From: Gordonia iterans | GTDB lineage: Bacteria > Actinomycetota > Actinomycetes > Mycobacteriales > Mycobacteriaceae | NCBI RefSeq assembly: GCF_002993285.1 | Contig: NZ_CP027433.1 | Location: 1,116,001-1,180,000, forward strand | DNA: 64,000 nucleotides | Direction: 5' to 3' | In this document: positions 1 to 8,921 of the stretch, one piece after another | Layout: each line of letters begins with the position of its first letter | Position numbering within the stretch: the first letter of the stretch is position 1 | Notes under the pieces: generated by a model | What the model was told of the DNA's origin: nothing | What the model saw: the letters and a program-made list of their open reading frames with translations, nothing else | Databases searched by the model: none | Program-made: the position numbers and the translations under genes

Positions 1-2
1 CC

Positions 3-1097
3 GGCGGCAAGGGGAGCCGCGCGCCTCTCTGGGTGGCGCTGGCCGTGGTGCTCGCGCTGATCGCCGGCGGCATCGGAAGCGCTGTCGGGGTAGTGGCCAC
101 CCGCAGCTCCGACGACGCTGCATCCAAGGTGGTGGAGCAGGGCTCGCCGAGCGCCCCGATCACCACGCAGCCGCCGGTGGAGCCCGGTTCGGTGCAAGAC
201 GTGGCCGAGCGGACGCTGCCGTCCGTGGTGTCGATCGCCGTGCAGGCCGGGAGCCAGTCGGGTTCCGGATCGGGCGTGGTGCTGTCCGAGGACGGCCTCA
301 TCATCACCAACAACCACGTGGTTTCGGCGGGCGGCAACCGGCCCGCCGACGACGTGCTGGTCAGCTTCAGTGACGGCACTCGTTCGCGGGCCAGGGTGAT
401 CGGCGCCGATGCGATGTCCGACATCGCCGTCATCCAGTCCGAGAAGAAGGGCCTCACCCCGATCTCGGTGGGAACGTCCGACAACCTGTCGGTGGGCCAG
501 GACGTGATCGCGATCGGCTCGCCGCTCGGTCTGGACGGCACGGTGACGACCGGCATCATCAGTTCTCTCAACCGTCCGGTGTCCACCGCCGGCGCCGACG
601 GCTCGGTGGAGTCGGTGATCGACGCGATCCAGACAGACGCCGCGATCAACCCCGGCAACTCCGGCGGTGCACTGGTGAACTCCGTCGGGGCGCTGATCGG
701 GATCAACACTGCGATCGCGACCCTCGGCGGCGCGGACCGCGCCACCGGTTCCATCGGTCTCGGTTTCGCGATCCCGGTGGACCAGGCGATGCGCGTCGCG
801 AACCAACTCATCAAGGGCGAGCCGGTCACGCGGGCCAGCCTCGGCGTGAACGTGCGGCCGAGCCCGGACGCCGAACAGCCCGGCGCGGTGGTGTCCGAGG
901 TGGTCCGCGGGGGAGCGGCCGAGAAGGCGAACATCCCCCAGGGGGCGGTGATCACCGCCGTCGACGACCGCAAGATCGCCTCGTCGGAGGCCCTGGTCGC
1001 GGCGATCCGGTCGCAGCGACCCGGTCAGACCGTGAAGATCACCTACACGCACCAAGGTCGGGAGCAGGTCGCTACCGTGACATTGGGGACGGCCTGA
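3..1097 (+). CDS. pepD: HtrA/PepD-like membrane serine protease with PDZ domain (5' end outside window)
   Basis: Envelope quality-control protease that degrades or chaperones misfolded extracytoplasmic proteins. The reading frame is open to the window edge, so the cytoplasmic N-terminus is missing. Counting from the GTG at 33, a membrane segment (residues 1-22) is followed by a trypsin-like domain with His95 in NNHVV, Asp130 in SDIAVIQ and Ser210 in NPGNSGGAL, then one C-terminal PDZ domain (about 265-350). The catalytic triad is complete. MoaB follows 63 nt downstream on the same strand, the order seen in M. tuberculosis (pepD-moaB2). That genus couples pepD to the MprAB/SigE envelope stress response; no such control can be seen here because the promoter is outside the window. 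Confidence 0.9.
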   Translation, partial: GGKGSRAPLWVALAVVLALIAGGIGSAVGVVATRSSDDAASKVVEQGSPSAPITTQPPVEPGSVQDVAERTLPSVVSIAVQAGSQSGSGSGVVLSEDGLIITNNHVVSAGGNRPADDVLVSFSDGTRSRARVIGADAMSDIAVIQSEKKGLTPISVGTSDNLSVGQDVIAIGSPLGLDGTVTTGIISSLNRPVSTAGADGSVESVIDAIQTDAAINPGNSGGALVNSVGALIGINTAIATLGGADRATGSIGLGFAIPVDQAMRVANQLIKGEPVTRASLGVNVRPSPDAEQPGAVVSEVVRGGAAEKANIPQGAVITAVDDRKIASSEALVAAIRSQRPGQTVKITYTHQGREQVATVTLGTA

Positions 1098-1160
1098 GTG
1101 CACGGAGAATCATCCGAGTCGGCACTCGCCGCACCGCCCACGACGAGAAGTAAGGACATC

Positions 1161-1703
1161 ATGCTCGACGCCGAGGAAGTACAAGCCGACGCCGCCGCCC
1201 GCGCGGAGAGTCTCCGTGGTGAGCGCGAGGTGCTGCTCCGCGCCCTCGTCGTGGTGGTCGACGACCGCGCGGTCCACGGAGAGGACTCCACCGGGATCGG
1301 GCCGCTGGTCTGCGAGCTGCTGGAGGAGGGCCAGTTCCACGTCGACGCCACGGTAGCCGTGCCCGGAGACGAGATCGAGATCCGCAACGCGCTGAACACC
1401 GCGGTGATCGGCGGCGTCGACCTGGTGGTCTCGGTCGGGGGAGTGGGGGTCAAGTCGCGCGACGTGACTCCGGAGGCGACCGAGCCGCTGCTCGATCGCC
1501 GGCTCCGCGGCATCGAGGAGGCGTTGCGCAGTTCGGGGCTGTCGGCCGGCGCCACGGACGGTGGACTCTCCCGCGGCATGGCAGGCGTCTCCGGCCAGAC
1601 CGTCGTGGTGAATCTGGCCGACTCGCGGGCCGCGGTCCGCGACGGCATGGCCACGCTGATCCCGCTGTCGCACTACATCATCGACCAGATCACCGAGTTC
1701 TGA
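1161..1703 (+). CDS. moaB: MoaB/MogA-family molybdopterin adenylyltransferase-like protein
   Basis: 180-residue MoCF_biosynth domain protein, predicted to adenylylate molybdopterin before molybdenum insertion in the cytoplasm. The nucleotide-binding loop GGVGVKSRDVTPEA spans residues 93-106. The second residue after GG is Val where most family members have Thr. I chose the ATG at 1161 because AAGGA lies 7 nt upstream and the length fits mycobacterial MoaB2. A GTG at 1098 abutting the protease stop codon would add 21 residues and cannot be excluded. It probably shares a transcript with the upstream protease. MoaB2 paralogues in mycobacteria may not be the main Moco enzyme, so the biochemical role is inferred. 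Confidence 0.88.
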   Translation: MLDAEEVQADAAARAESLRGEREVLLRALVVVVDDRAVHGEDSTGIGPLVCELLEEGQFHVDATVAVPGDEIEIRNALNTAVIGGVDLVVSVGGVGVKSRDVTPEATEPLLDRRLRGIEEALRSSGLSAGATDGGLSRGMAGVSGQTVVVNLADSRAAVRDGMATLIPLSHYIIDQITEF

Positions 1704-1721
1704 TCGCGGGGGACGCTGTCA

Positions 1722-1904
1722 GTGAACTCTCAGCCTTCCTCAGGCCGGGACGGCGTCGACGAGCCGGATTGGGCCAGAAAACGTCGACTAGATGCCGTCT
1801 TCGGCAAGACGCTTTCGGACGCATCCGGGGCTTCCGGTGACGATCCTCACAGTGCTCGCGACCGCGACTGGTACGAGCGGAATCGGCCCCCGCACCACGA
1901 ATAG
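1722..1904 (+). CDS. small conserved hypothetical protein (60 aa)
   Basis: GTG start with a G-rich ribosome-binding sequence (GGGGGAC) about 9 nt upstream, 18 nt after the moaB stop codon. The protein is charged, has no membrane segment, contains a DWARKRRLDAVFG block (residues 16-28) and ends in WYERNRPPHHE. Small actinobacterial proteins with a (K/R)RRL..VFG block and an RPPHH tail sit next to moaB in related genomes, so I take it as a real gene of unknown function. It is probably the last gene of the protease-moaB transcript. Confidence 0.7.
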   Translation: MNSQPSSGRDGVDEPDWARKRRLDAVFGKTLSDASGASGDDPHSARDRDWYERNRPPHHE

Positions 1905-1982
1905 CCGCTGGCCAGGGCCTATATGGTTACGCGCATGGTGACCGGAAACGTTCGTTAATCGTCCGTTCATCGGCAGACACCG

Positions 1983-2005
1983 GGCCGTAACGAAGTTACT
2001 CGGCC
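1983..2005. promoter_or_regulatory. dyad upstream of the porin cluster
   Basis: The inverted repeat GGCC-GTAAC-GAA-GTTAC-(TC)-GGCC lies about 115 nt before the first porin start, in a 214-nt intergenic region (1905-2118). It could be an operator or a 5'-leader hairpin for the porin operon. No convincing -35/-10 pair was fixed. Function is inferred from position only. Confidence 0.35.
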
Positions 2006-2118
2006 GTCCGATAGCGTCGGCGCATCGGATCGGTTACGGTTCTCCTCGACAGGTCTACTTAGGGTCCTCCTAGGTACCGGCCTGGACAACGTCCCCGACT
2101 CCAACGAGGAGAACAACT

Positions 2119-2742
2119 ATGCGCAAGAACCTCATGCGCAGCGCAGTGGTGGCCGCCTCGGTCGCTGCGATCGGCGCCACCAGCCTGATCGCCGGCACCG
2201 GTGCCGCCGACGCCGCCCGCCTGCCGAACGGTGCCAAGACCACCACCGGCATCGACGGCCAGAAGGTCACCATCAAGCGCACCGGTGAGAGCTCGCGTAT
2301 TCAGCGGTCTGTTGCGAACAATGGTGCGGGCCGAGCTGCCGCAGTCTCCGGTACTTACAGCGCGTCCCTGAGCAAGGGAACAGGTTTGTTGACCGTCGGC
2401 TACCTCGTTGGCTGCCAGGTCGACATCGAGGGCCTCGAGCTCGGTATCAGCGGTGCGCTGAGTCTCGACGCGGCCTCGCTGAGCGGCGCTCTGACGATCC
2501 CGCTGAAGCCCGGTCAGGTTGCGGTGGTTTCAGGTGATGATCTGAAGCTGAAGAAGGGCAAGGGCACGGTTCTAGTGGACAGCTTCCATCTGAACGTTCA
2601 GCAGTGCGGCGGCTACGCCGCAGCTCGATCGTTCGTCAAGGTCCTTGCCGCGGACGGGTACTCGACCGATGACGACGCCCTGTCGGGTGACAGCGGGTTC
2701 GTGCAGTCGACCCTCTACGGCCGCCCGTTCAGCCTCGGTTGA
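2119..2742 (+). CDS. MspA-family outer-membrane (mycomembrane) porin, copy 1
   Basis: 207-residue secreted protein predicted to form a water-filled octameric channel in the mycolate outer membrane for small hydrophilic solutes. A cleavable signal peptide covers residues 1 to about 33, ending ADAARLP. The family core VGYLVGCQV is in the middle, and the C-terminus is YGRPFSLG. Two Cys residues (in GCQVDI and QQCGGY) are conserved in all three copies here. As I recall, MspA of M. smegmatis lacks Cys, so a disulfide is possible. It is more diverged from copies 2 and 3 than they are from each other. GAGGA 8 nt upstream supports the ATG. First gene of a three-gene operon. Confidence 0.85.
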   Translation: MRKNLMRSAVVAASVAAIGATSLIAGTGAADAARLPNGAKTTTGIDGQKVTIKRTGESSRIQRSVANNGAGRAAAVSGTYSASLSKGTGLLTVGYLVGCQVDIEGLELGISGALSLDAASLSGALTIPLKPGQVAVVSGDDLKLKKGKGTVLVDSFHLNVQQCGGYAAARSFVKVLAADGYSTDDDALSGDSGFVQSTLYGRPFSLG

Positions 2743-2772
2743 TCCATTACTCGCAGAAGGAACTGACGAACA

Positions 2773-3423
2773 ATGAAGAGAATGAACAAGCGCGCGGCCG
2801 CGGGTGCTGCGGTGGCCGGTGCCGCATTGATCGCCGTGAGTGGCGTTACTGCGGGCACAGCCGAGGCCGGTAAGCTCCCGGGTGGTTTCAAGCAAAAGAA
2901 CCTGGGTGACGGCAACTCGCTCTCCATTCGGTTGTATGACGAGTCTGTCCAGATCACTCGATCGGTTGCCAACAACCACTTTTCTCGCGAGGTCTTCGTT
3001 TCTGGCAAGGTGCGCGTCACCACTGCGGGCGATGTCAAGGGCGGCAATATCAATGTCGGTTATCTGGTCGGCTGCCAGGTGACTTTCGGTGCCGGTGCCG
3101 GTGCCGAGGGTGGCGTCGAACAGGGCCTGACCGAAGGTGCAACTCCTGAGCCGAGTCTCGGTGCAGACGCCGGGTTCAAGCTCGGGCCGGGTCAGGCCGG
3201 GTACCAGCCGGTGATCAGCGCCAAGGTTGGCGACGACGACGAGGTCACTAACAGCTTCAACTTCGGTAACGCACGGGGCGGGGTGGCCTACAGCCAGGAG
3301 CGATTCGGCGTAGATGGTTGCGCCGGGCATGCTTCGGCGGTGGCGAAGGTGACCGTCCGGGTCGCGACTGACACCTTTAAAGGCAATGTGACGCTGTACG
3401 GCAAGCCCTTCAGTCTTGGGTGA
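2773..3423 (+). CDS. MspA-family porin, copy 2
   Basis: 216-residue MspA-type porin with a signal peptide (residues 1 to about 32, ...AGTAEA/GKLPGG). It has the block [16 protein letters not shown], the core [12 protein letters not shown], the segment [22 protein letters not shown] and the same C-terminal YGKPFSLG. The two conserved Cys are present. An acidic, glycine-rich insertion after the first Cys (about residues 112-140) may be the constriction or periplasmic loop. It lies 30 nt after copy 1; GAAGG sits 12 nt upstream of ATG, which is rather far. It is clearly the closest paralogue of copy 3, so the pair probably arose by local duplication. Confidence 0.85.
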   Translation: MKRMNKRAAAGAAVAGAALIAVSGVTAGTAEAGKLPGGFKQKNLGDGNSLSIRLYDESVQITRSVANNHFSREVFVSGKVRVTTAGDVKGGNINVGYLVGCQVTFGAGAGAEGGVEQGLTEGATPEPSLGADAGFKLGPGQAGYQPVISAKVGDDDEVTNSFNFGNARGGVAYSQERFGVDGCAGHASAVAKVTVRVATDTFKGNVTLYGKPFSLG

Positions 3424-3427
3424 GCCG

Positions 3428-4126
3428 GTGGGACTCAGACGTCGGGCGGCCGCTGCCGTCATCGCAACACTGGCTGCCGTCGGCGTGACCGCAGTCGGGG
3501 TGGGCGCAGGGAACGCCGACGCTGGCAAGCTCCCGGGGGGCTCGTTCAGCAAGTCGTTGCCCGGTGGAGGGAAGGTCTCCATCCGACTCTTCAACGAGTC
3601 CGTTCGAGTGACGAATTCTGTGGCCAACAACCACTTTTCCCGAGAGGTCTTCGTCTCAGGAACGGCCAGGGTCCTCACATCCGGGGGGATCAAAGGTGGA
3701 CAGGTGACGGTGGGCTACTTGGTCGGCTGCCAGCTTACGTTCGGTGCTAGTTCGTCGACCAAGGGCGGAGTCACCACTGACTCTGCAAAGCAGTTTGCAA
3801 CTCCGGAGATCACTCTGCCGAATGGCGTGACCGTACCGCCGATCGAGACTCCGCTCGCCAAGTCGAGCGGTACGAGCGCAGGGGTCACGATCGGGCCTGG
3901 GCAGGCTGTGTTTCAGCCCGTCGTTCGCTTGAAGATCGACGACACTGTGGTTAACAGCTTCAACTTCACGGGTGCGCGTGGCGGGGTCGTTTACAGTCAG
4001 GAGCGTTTCGGCGTGGACGGCTGCGCAGGATTCGCTCAGGCGAGGGCTTTGGTCAACGTCAAGGTGTCGACCGACGAGTTCAAGGGCAATGTGACCCTGT
4101 ACGGCAAACCGTTCAGCATCGGCTGA
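3428..4126 (+). CDS. MspA-family porin, copy 3, translationally coupled
   Basis: Third MspA-type porin with the same signal peptide type (...[11 protein letters not shown]), [47 protein letters not shown] and C-terminal YGKPFSIG. The loop after the first Cys is longer than in copy 2 and rich in Thr and Pro. There is no ATG. Candidate starts are GTG at 3428, 4 nt after the copy 2 stop codon, and TTG at 3416, overlapping that stop. Neither has a good ribosome-binding site, so reinitiation from copy 2 is likely. I chose 3428. A Rho-independent terminator follows. Confidence 0.82.
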   Translation: MGLRRRAAAAVIATLAAVGVTAVGVGAGNADAGKLPGGSFSKSLPGGGKVSIRLFNESVRVTNSVANNHFSREVFVSGTARVLTSGGIKGGQVTVGYLVGCQLTFGASSSTKGGVTTDSAKQFATPEITLPNGVTVPPIETPLAKSSGTSAGVTIGPGQAVFQPVVRLKIDDTVVNSFNFTGARGGVVYSQERFGVDGCAGFAQARALVNVKVSTDEFKGNVTLYGKPFSIG

Positions 4127-4150
4127 TCTGCTCAGCACGAGGACCCGGAA

Positions 4151-4193
4151 CCGGGCCGCCGTCTCTGTCGAGGCGACGGCCCGGTTTCTTTCG
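4151..4193 (+). terminator. Rho-independent terminator of the porin operon
   Basis: CCGGGCCG...CGGCCCGG arms (8 strong base pairs, extended by CGTC/GACG-like pairing with slippage) are followed by TTTCTTTCG. It lies 25 nt after the copy 3 stop codon and directly before the next gene. Confidence 0.75.
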
Positions 4194-4214
4194 TCCTGGG
4201 GGAGAATGGCTCTC

Positions 4215-5321
4215 ATGGGTGAGCCTCTCGCGACCGTCGACGTGAACCGGTACGACCCCGCGCATCGCGCCTGGGTCGCCGATGCCGTCGGCCGGATCAG
4301 AGCCGAAGCCAACCGGTCCGCCGACACGCACCTCATCCAGGTGCCGTTGCCCGCCGACTGGAACGTCGACCTCTACCTGAAGGACGAGTCGACGCATCCC
4401 ACCGGATCCCTCAAGCATCGGCTCGCGCGCTCGTTGTTCCTGCATGCGCTGTGCAACGGGTGGATCCGCGAGGGCATGCCGGTGATCGAGGCGTCGAGCG
4501 GCTCCACCGCGGTCTCCGAGGCCTACTTCGCGCGGATGATCGGCGTGCCGTTCGTCGCGGTGATGGCCGAGTCGACGAGCCGGAACAAGATCGAGCTCAT
4601 CGAACGGCAAGGCGGCCGGTGTCACCTGATCGCCGATCCGAGCCGGGTGTACGACGTCGCCGAGCAGCTCGCCGCCGAGAACGGCGGACATTACATGGAC
4701 CAGTTCACCTACGCGCAGCAGGCGACGGATTGGCGCGGCAACAACAATATCGCCGAGTCGATCTTCGAACAGCTGTCGTTGGAGCGCTTCCCGGAACCGG
4801 AGTGGATCGTGGCGACGGCCGGGACGGGAGGCACCTCGGCGACCATCGCGCGGTATCTGCACTACACGGGTCGGCGGTCCGGCGTGTGCGTCGCCGACCC
4901 GGAGAACTCGGCGTTCTTCCCGGCCTGGCGCGACGATGAGTGCCGGACGCGCACGGCAGTCGGCTCGCGGATCGAGGGGATCGGCCGACAGCGCGTGGAA
5001 CCGAGCTTCCTGGGCAGTGCGATCGACCGCATGATGTCGGTGCCCGACGCCGCGTCCATCGCCGCCGTCCGGCATCTGGAGACGCTCATCGGGCGGCGGG
5101 CCGGCGCGTCCACCGGGACCGGACTGTGGGCGGCGTACCGGATCATCGCCGAGATGGTTGCCGCGGGGCGGCGCGGCAGCGTCGTCGCGCTGCTCTGTGA
5201 CCCGGGGGAGCGCTACCTGGACAAGTACTACTCGGACGAGTGGGTGACGCAGGCCGGTCTGGACCTGGCCCCGTATCAGGAGCAGTTGGCGCACTTCTTC
5301 GGCACCGGTGCGCTGAGTTGA
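4215..5321 (+). CDS. cds1: Cds1-like PLP-dependent cysteine desulfhydrase
   Basis: Fold-type II PLP enzyme of the cysteine synthase family. Lys67 in [11 protein letters not shown] is the predicted PLP Schiff base. [15 protein letters not shown] binds the substrate carboxylate, and GTGGTSATI is the phosphate loop. The blocks [25 protein letters not shown] and RIEGIGR match M. tuberculosis Rv3684 (Cds1), which releases H2S, pyruvate and ammonia from L-cysteine. That assignment is from memory of the family; O-acetylserine sulfhydrylase activity cannot be excluded. ATG 4215 has GGGGGAGA about 10 nt upstream. The in-frame ATG at 4206 is too close to it. Confidence 0.72.
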   Translation: MGEPLATVDVNRYDPAHRAWVADAVGRIRAEANRSADTHLIQVPLPADWNVDLYLKDESTHPTGSLKHRLARSLFLHALCNGWIREGMPVIEASSGSTAVSEAYFARMIGVPFVAVMAESTSRNKIELIERQGGRCHLIADPSRVYDVAEQLAAENGGHYMDQFTYAQQATDWRGNNNIAESIFEQLSLERFPEPEWIVATAGTGGTSATIARYLHYTGRRSGVCVADPENSAFFPAWRDDECRTRTAVGSRIEGIGRQRVEPSFLGSAIDRMMSVPDAASIAAVRHLETLIGRRAGASTGTGLWAAYRIIAEMVAAGRRGSVVALLCDPGERYLDKYYSDEWVTQAGLDLAPYQEQLAHFFGTGALS

Positions 5322-5331
5322 GGACGGCGGC

Positions 5332-6792
5332 TCAGCGAGCGAGTGGGACATCCTGTTCGGCACGGACCGCTTCGCCGCGCAGATGCGGCGCGACGAGTGC
5401 GCCGAGCAGCAACACCACGGTGACGCCGATGATCACCGAGCCGATGCGCGTCATCCCGGCGTCGTCGAACCGGCCCCCGGTGATCAACGCCAGGATCGCC
5501 ACCGCGAGGTTCGCGCCGACGAACATCATGGTGCGGTACATGCCGATCGCCATGCCCACCGCCTCGGCCGACGACGCCGCGTTCACCAGGTTCTGGTTGG
5601 CGATGTTGTAGAGACCGTTCGGGACGCCGAGCGCACCGGCGACCACCACGAGTACCCACACCGGTGCCGAGGTCTTCTCGAAGAAGGTCACCCCGATCCC
5701 GGCGCCGAGCAGGGCGAGCCCGGCCGCGAGGAGAGTGATCCGCGCACCGAACCGGCGGAAGATCACGGTGCCGCCCAGGGTGGCGACCACCCCGATCGAG
5801 GCGAGCGGGAGCATGATCAGTCCCGCCTGAGTCGGGGTCATGCCGCGCACCTGCTGGAGCCACTGCGGGATCCCGAAGAACGTGAGATAGAACGTCACGT
5901 ACACCCCCACCACCCGGATCAGCGTCCACCGCAGCGGTGCGTTGGCCCGCAGTTCCCGGACGTGCAGGAAGGGATCGTCGACGTGCAGTTCCACCGCGAC
6001 GAACACCGCCAGTGCGACCAGGGCCGCCAGACCGACCCACCAGGCGGGCGCGCCGCGCAGGGAGATCAGGAAGAACATCGTCGGGGTCAGCGTCGCGACG
6101 AAGAGCACGGCACCGAGCAGGTCGAAGGCACGCAGCGTCTTGGCGACGCCGCCCGCCGTCCCGGTCCGGTTGCCGACGTCGCCGACGTCGACCGCCATGA
6201 TCGCGGCGGCGCTGAGCAACACCATCGGGAAGTTGACCCAGAGGATCGCCTGCCAGCCGAACGCCCCCACCAGCAGCCCGCCCAGCGTGGGGCCCAGCGC
6301 GGCCGTCGACTGGCCGGTGATCACCAGGGCGGTGATCGCGTGCCGGGTGCTGCGCTGATGTCGTTCGCCGTCACCGCGGATGATGGTCATCGCGTTCGGA
6401 GTGTGCACCGAGATCCCGGTGCCGATCACGGCGTAGGCGGCGATCAGCCAGCCGATCGACGGAGCGAGCATACCGATGGTGGCCCCGAGGCCGGTGAGCG
6501 CGAGACCGGCGACGAACACCCGGCGAGCGCCGAACACCGCCCCGAAGCGGCCGGCCATCGGGGCGCACACGGCGGTGGCGATGTACATCGCGGAGATCAC
6601 CCACGAGGTGCTCTCGCCCGAGGCGAAGTGCACCGAGATCGCGACCGTGCCGATCGAGATCATGGTCGCGTTCAGCGGTTGCAGGACGGTGCCGGTCGCG
6701 GCGCCGCCGACGACGGAGAACGGGACGGACTTCCCGTGGGTGTCGGAATCGTGGCCCGGGGCGGCGTCGGCCACCGGCCGATCTGGCGCCAC
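5332..6792 (-). CDS. MFS drug:H+ antiporter (DHA2-like)
   Basis: Membrane exporter of about 486 residues, driven by the proton gradient. The N-terminal half carries VLQPLNATMISIGTVAI (motif D-like) and the segment WVISAMYIATAV. WVNFPMVLL in the central part is typical of EmrB/QacA-type DHA2 transporters, and about 13-14 hydrophobic segments are visible. The substrate is unknown. The reading frame continues upstream through the heme oxygenase gene, so the start must lie inside: GTG at 6792 (12 nt after the heme oxygenase stop codon) or GTG at 6774. No good ribosome-binding site favours either. Its placement behind the heme oxygenase suggests cotranscription. Confidence 0.82.
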   Translation of the reverse strand: MAPDRPVADAAPGHDSDTHGKSVPFSVVGGAATGTVLQPLNATMISIGTVAISVHFASGESTSWVISAMYIATAVCAPMAGRFGAVFGARRVFVAGLALTGLGATIGMLAPSIGWLIAAYAVIGTGISVHTPNAMTIIRGDGERHQRSTRHAITALVITGQSTAALGPTLGGLLVGAFGWQAILWVNFPMVLLSAAAIMAVDVGDVGNRTGTAGGVAKTLRAFDLLGAVLFVATLTPTMFFLISLRGAPAWWVGLAALVALAVFVAVELHVDDPFLHVRELRANAPLRWTLIRVVGVYVTFYLTFFGIPQWLQQVRGMTPTQAGLIMLPLASIGVVATLGGTVIFRRFGARITLLAAGLALLGAGIGVTFFEKTSAPVWVLVVVAGALGVPNGLYNIANQNLVNAASSAEAVGMAIGMYRTMMFVGANLAVAILALITGGRFDDAGMTRIGSVIIGVTVVLLLGALVAPHLRGEAVRAEQDVPLAR

Positions 6793-6803
6793 CGAGCGCG
6801 GGG

Positions 6804-7475
6804 TCAGTCGCGTGCGAAGACGTCGAGCTGGGCGCCCAGCTCGGCGAACAGCGCGCGGTTCAGTTCGAACGCACGACGGACCTCGTCGACCACGCGCAAC
6901 CGGTCCTGCGGGGACAGCGCGTCGCCGACCGCATCGAGCTTCTCGCGGTAGACGTCCTTGTACGGCTTGTTCTTGCCGATCTCGGCGAAGTCGTAGAAGG
7001 CCAGACCCCGACCGTTGAGATCGAAGGTGCGGTTGAGCAGCGCGCCGACCGCCTGACCGCCGGACAGATCGCCCAGGTACCGGGTGTAGTGGTGGGCCAG
7101 GTACAACCCGCCCCACGAGGCGGACGCGGCGATGGCCGCGGCGTACGCGGCGGCGGCCTCCGAGTCGGTGTCCACCGGCTCACCGGGCGCCCAATGCGCC
7201 AGGTCGTCGTCGATGGCCGCGGTGCGCTCGAGACCGGCGTCGATCAGCGGTCCGGCGATCGGATCGCCGGTGAGTTCCCGGCCGAGCGTCTCCAGCGTCG
7301 CGTACACGGGGCGCAGCGCGCGAAGATACGCGACGTAGCCGGCCTCGTTGACTTTGCCTCCGAGGAGCCTCTCCATGAACAACGAGTGCTCGGCCTGGTC
7401 GTGCTCGGCGGCCGAGCCCTGCTTCATCGCCGCCGACAGCGACAGGTCGGCGAGTTCGACGGGGGTCGTGGTCAT
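6804..7475 (-). CDS. biliverdin-producing heme oxygenase (HmuO-like)
   Basis: 223-residue cytosolic enzyme that opens heme to biliverdin, Fe2+ and CO, releasing iron. His25 in AAEHDQAEHS is the predicted proximal heme ligand. The distal helix signature RYLGDLSGGQAVG (about 132-144) is intact. The length matches corynebacterial HmuO. ATG 7475 has AGGAG 7 nt upstream. The MFS gene follows after 12 nt on the same strand. I looked for an IdeR/DtxR iron box upstream and saw none that was convincing. Confidence 0.9.
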   Translation of the reverse strand: MTTTPVELADLSLSAAMKQGSAAEHDQAEHSLFMERLLGGKVNEAGYVAYLRALRPVYATLETLGRELTGDPIAGPLIDAGLERTAAIDDDLAHWAPGEPVDTDSEAAAAYAAAIAASASWGGLYLAHHYTRYLGDLSGGQAVGALLNRTFDLNGRGLAFYDFAEIGKNKPYKDVYREKLDAVGDALSPQDRLRVVDEVRRAFELNRALFAELGAQLDVFARD

Positions 7476-7547
7476 AGTCGTGCTCCTGAGATCGTCGGGG
7501 CGCGATGGCGACACCCCCCTCAACGGCAAGGGTAGCCCGGACCGCAC

Positions 7548-7587
7548 AAGGCCGTTGTCTGCACCCCTCGGTGCAGACAACGGCCTT
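7548..7587. terminator. strong hairpin, terminator of mscL
   Basis: Perfect 18-bp inverted repeat (arms 7548-7565 and 7570-7587, 4-nt loop) in the 133-nt gap between the mscL stop codon and the heme oxygenase start. It ends mscL transcription leftward. It is symmetrical enough to work in both directions, although the T tracts are short. Confidence 0.7.
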
Positions 7588-7608
7588 TCGTGGGCCCGGG
7601 CCCGCGGC

Positions 7609-8169
7609 TCAGCGCGAGTGACGCCCGGGACCGTCTGCCGGCGGGTACTGACCCGGCGCCGGGTTCGGCGTCGGCGGCAGTCCGCCCAGCGGCTCGCCCA
7701 CGGCCGGCGCGGCGGGGCGGGCGGCGGACAGCAGGTCGCGGATCTCGGCGAGGAGGCCGACCTCGGTCTGCTCGGCTTCCTCCTCCGCCGACGCGTCACG
7801 GCGGGCGGCGGCCAACTCGTTGAGCTTGTTGTAGGGCACGATGATCAGGAAGTAGACCACCGCGGCGACGATCAGGAAGTTGATCGTCGCGGCGATCACT
7901 TGACCGATGTCGATCGTGGTCGCCGGCGCACCGTCCTTGATCTGCCAGGCCAGGCCACACACCTGCACGGCCGCCGACTGTTCCGAGTCGGCACCGGTGG
8001 TCATCGTCTGACCGCAGTCCTGACCTGTGGGGATCGCCGCGAGCAGCGGGCTGATGATGTGATTGGTGAACGCCGTGACGATCGCCGTGAACGCTGCTCC
8101 GATGATGACGGCGGTGGCCAGCTCGACCACGTTGCCGCGGAGGATGAATTCCTTGAAACCCTTGAGCAT
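7609..8169 (-). CDS. mscL: large-conductance mechanosensitive channel MscL
   Basis: 186-residue inner-membrane channel that opens under hypo-osmotic shock. The N-terminal helix MLKGFKEFILRGNVVELA and pore-lining TM1 AVIIGAAFTAIV (about 19-42) precede a periplasmic loop with two Cys (CGQTM..VCGLAW). TM2 NFLIVAAVVYFLIIVP (about 97-112) is followed by a charged helix and a Pro/Gly-rich tail, longer than in E. coli MscL. The loop Cys residues are unusual and might pair. Downstream is a strong hairpin; upstream is the SAF-domain gene. Confidence 0.95.
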   Translation of the reverse strand: MLKGFKEFILRGNVVELATAVIIGAAFTAIVTAFTNHIISPLLAAIPTGQDCGQTMTTGADSEQSAAVQVCGLAWQIKDGAPATTIDIGQVIAATINFLIVAAVVYFLIIVPYNKLNELAAARRDASAEEEAEQTEVGLLAEIRDLLSAARPAAPAVGEPLGGLPPTPNPAPGQYPPADGPGRHSR

Positions 8170-8220
8170 GGGTCGACCTTAACGCAGTTCGCCCCGGTCA
8201 GTGCGGTAACAGCGGCACCC

Positions 8221-8820
8221 TCAATGCAGAATCAGGGTCAAGGCGGTGGCGAGTCCGGCCCCGGCGACGGTCCGCGCCGGACCCTCCGCCATCGCGAGCA
8301 GCACCGGTGACGAACCCGCCGGACCGGACTTCGGCTCGGGGGCGGCAGGCACCGCGACCACCGCGCGGGTGGCCAGCACACGGGCCTCCTCGTCGAGTAC
8401 GTCCACCACATCCCCGGCGCGCAGCAGCCCGGCGACCGCCGGATCGGCGGTGCGCACAGGCACCAGGCGCGCGCGGGGATCTCCGGTCAATGCGGCGGGC
8501 AGGCGGGAGGAGAGCAGTCGGCCGGCGGTGAGCGCCTCGCCCGGTGCCACCGCCCCGGCGAGACGGCCGCCGACGGCCTGGCCCGGCTCCCGGAGAACGC
8601 CGGGCAGAGCCGCGCCTGCGGGCACCTGACGCACGCGGACGTCGTCGTCGTGCACGACGACGCCGGGCCGCAGCTGGTGCGCCGCGACCAGCACCGACTC
8701 GGTGCGCTCGCGCGCGTGACCGGTCACCGCGAGTGCGGCGGCGGCGATGAGCAGTAGGACGGCGAGGCCGCGTCGCACGACGACGGCCCGCGGGCGCGGC
8801 AGGTCGGTGAGCGTGATCAT
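8221..8820 (-). CDS. SAF-domain membrane-anchored protein (CpaB/RcpC-like)
   Basis: 199-residue protein with an N-terminal membrane segment (about 16-33) and a SAF domain (about 42-105; VLVAAHQLRPGVVVHDDDV), the fold found in CpaB pilus assembly proteins and antifreeze-like domains. It ends in a hydrophobic Ala/Leu-rich tail. No pilus genes are nearby. Genes of this type sit beside mscL in related actinobacteria, but the role is unknown. The stop codon is 51 nt before the mscL start, so cotranscription is possible. Confidence 0.7.
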   Translation of the reverse strand: MITLTDLPRPRAVVVRRGLAVLLLIAAAALAVTGHARERTESVLVAAHQLRPGVVVHDDDVRVRQVPAGAALPGVLREPGQAVGGRLAGAVAPGEALTAGRLLSSRLPAALTGDPRARLVPVRTADPAVAGLLRAGDVVDVLDEEARVLATRAVVAVPAAPEPKSGPAGSSPVLLAMAEGPARTVAGAGLATALTLILH

Positions 8821-8921
8821 GCCTGGACGCTATCGGCGTTCGCCGTGCGGTGGGCGACGCCGTCCACAGGCTCGTCGTGCCGCGGCCGAGTTGTCCACAG
8901 GACTTCGGCGCGCCGCCCCGG

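Noticed and set aside
7476..7547. IdeR iron box before the heme oxygenase
   Set aside because: Only a GGGTAGCCC-like fragment is present; it does not fit the 19-bp palindrome.
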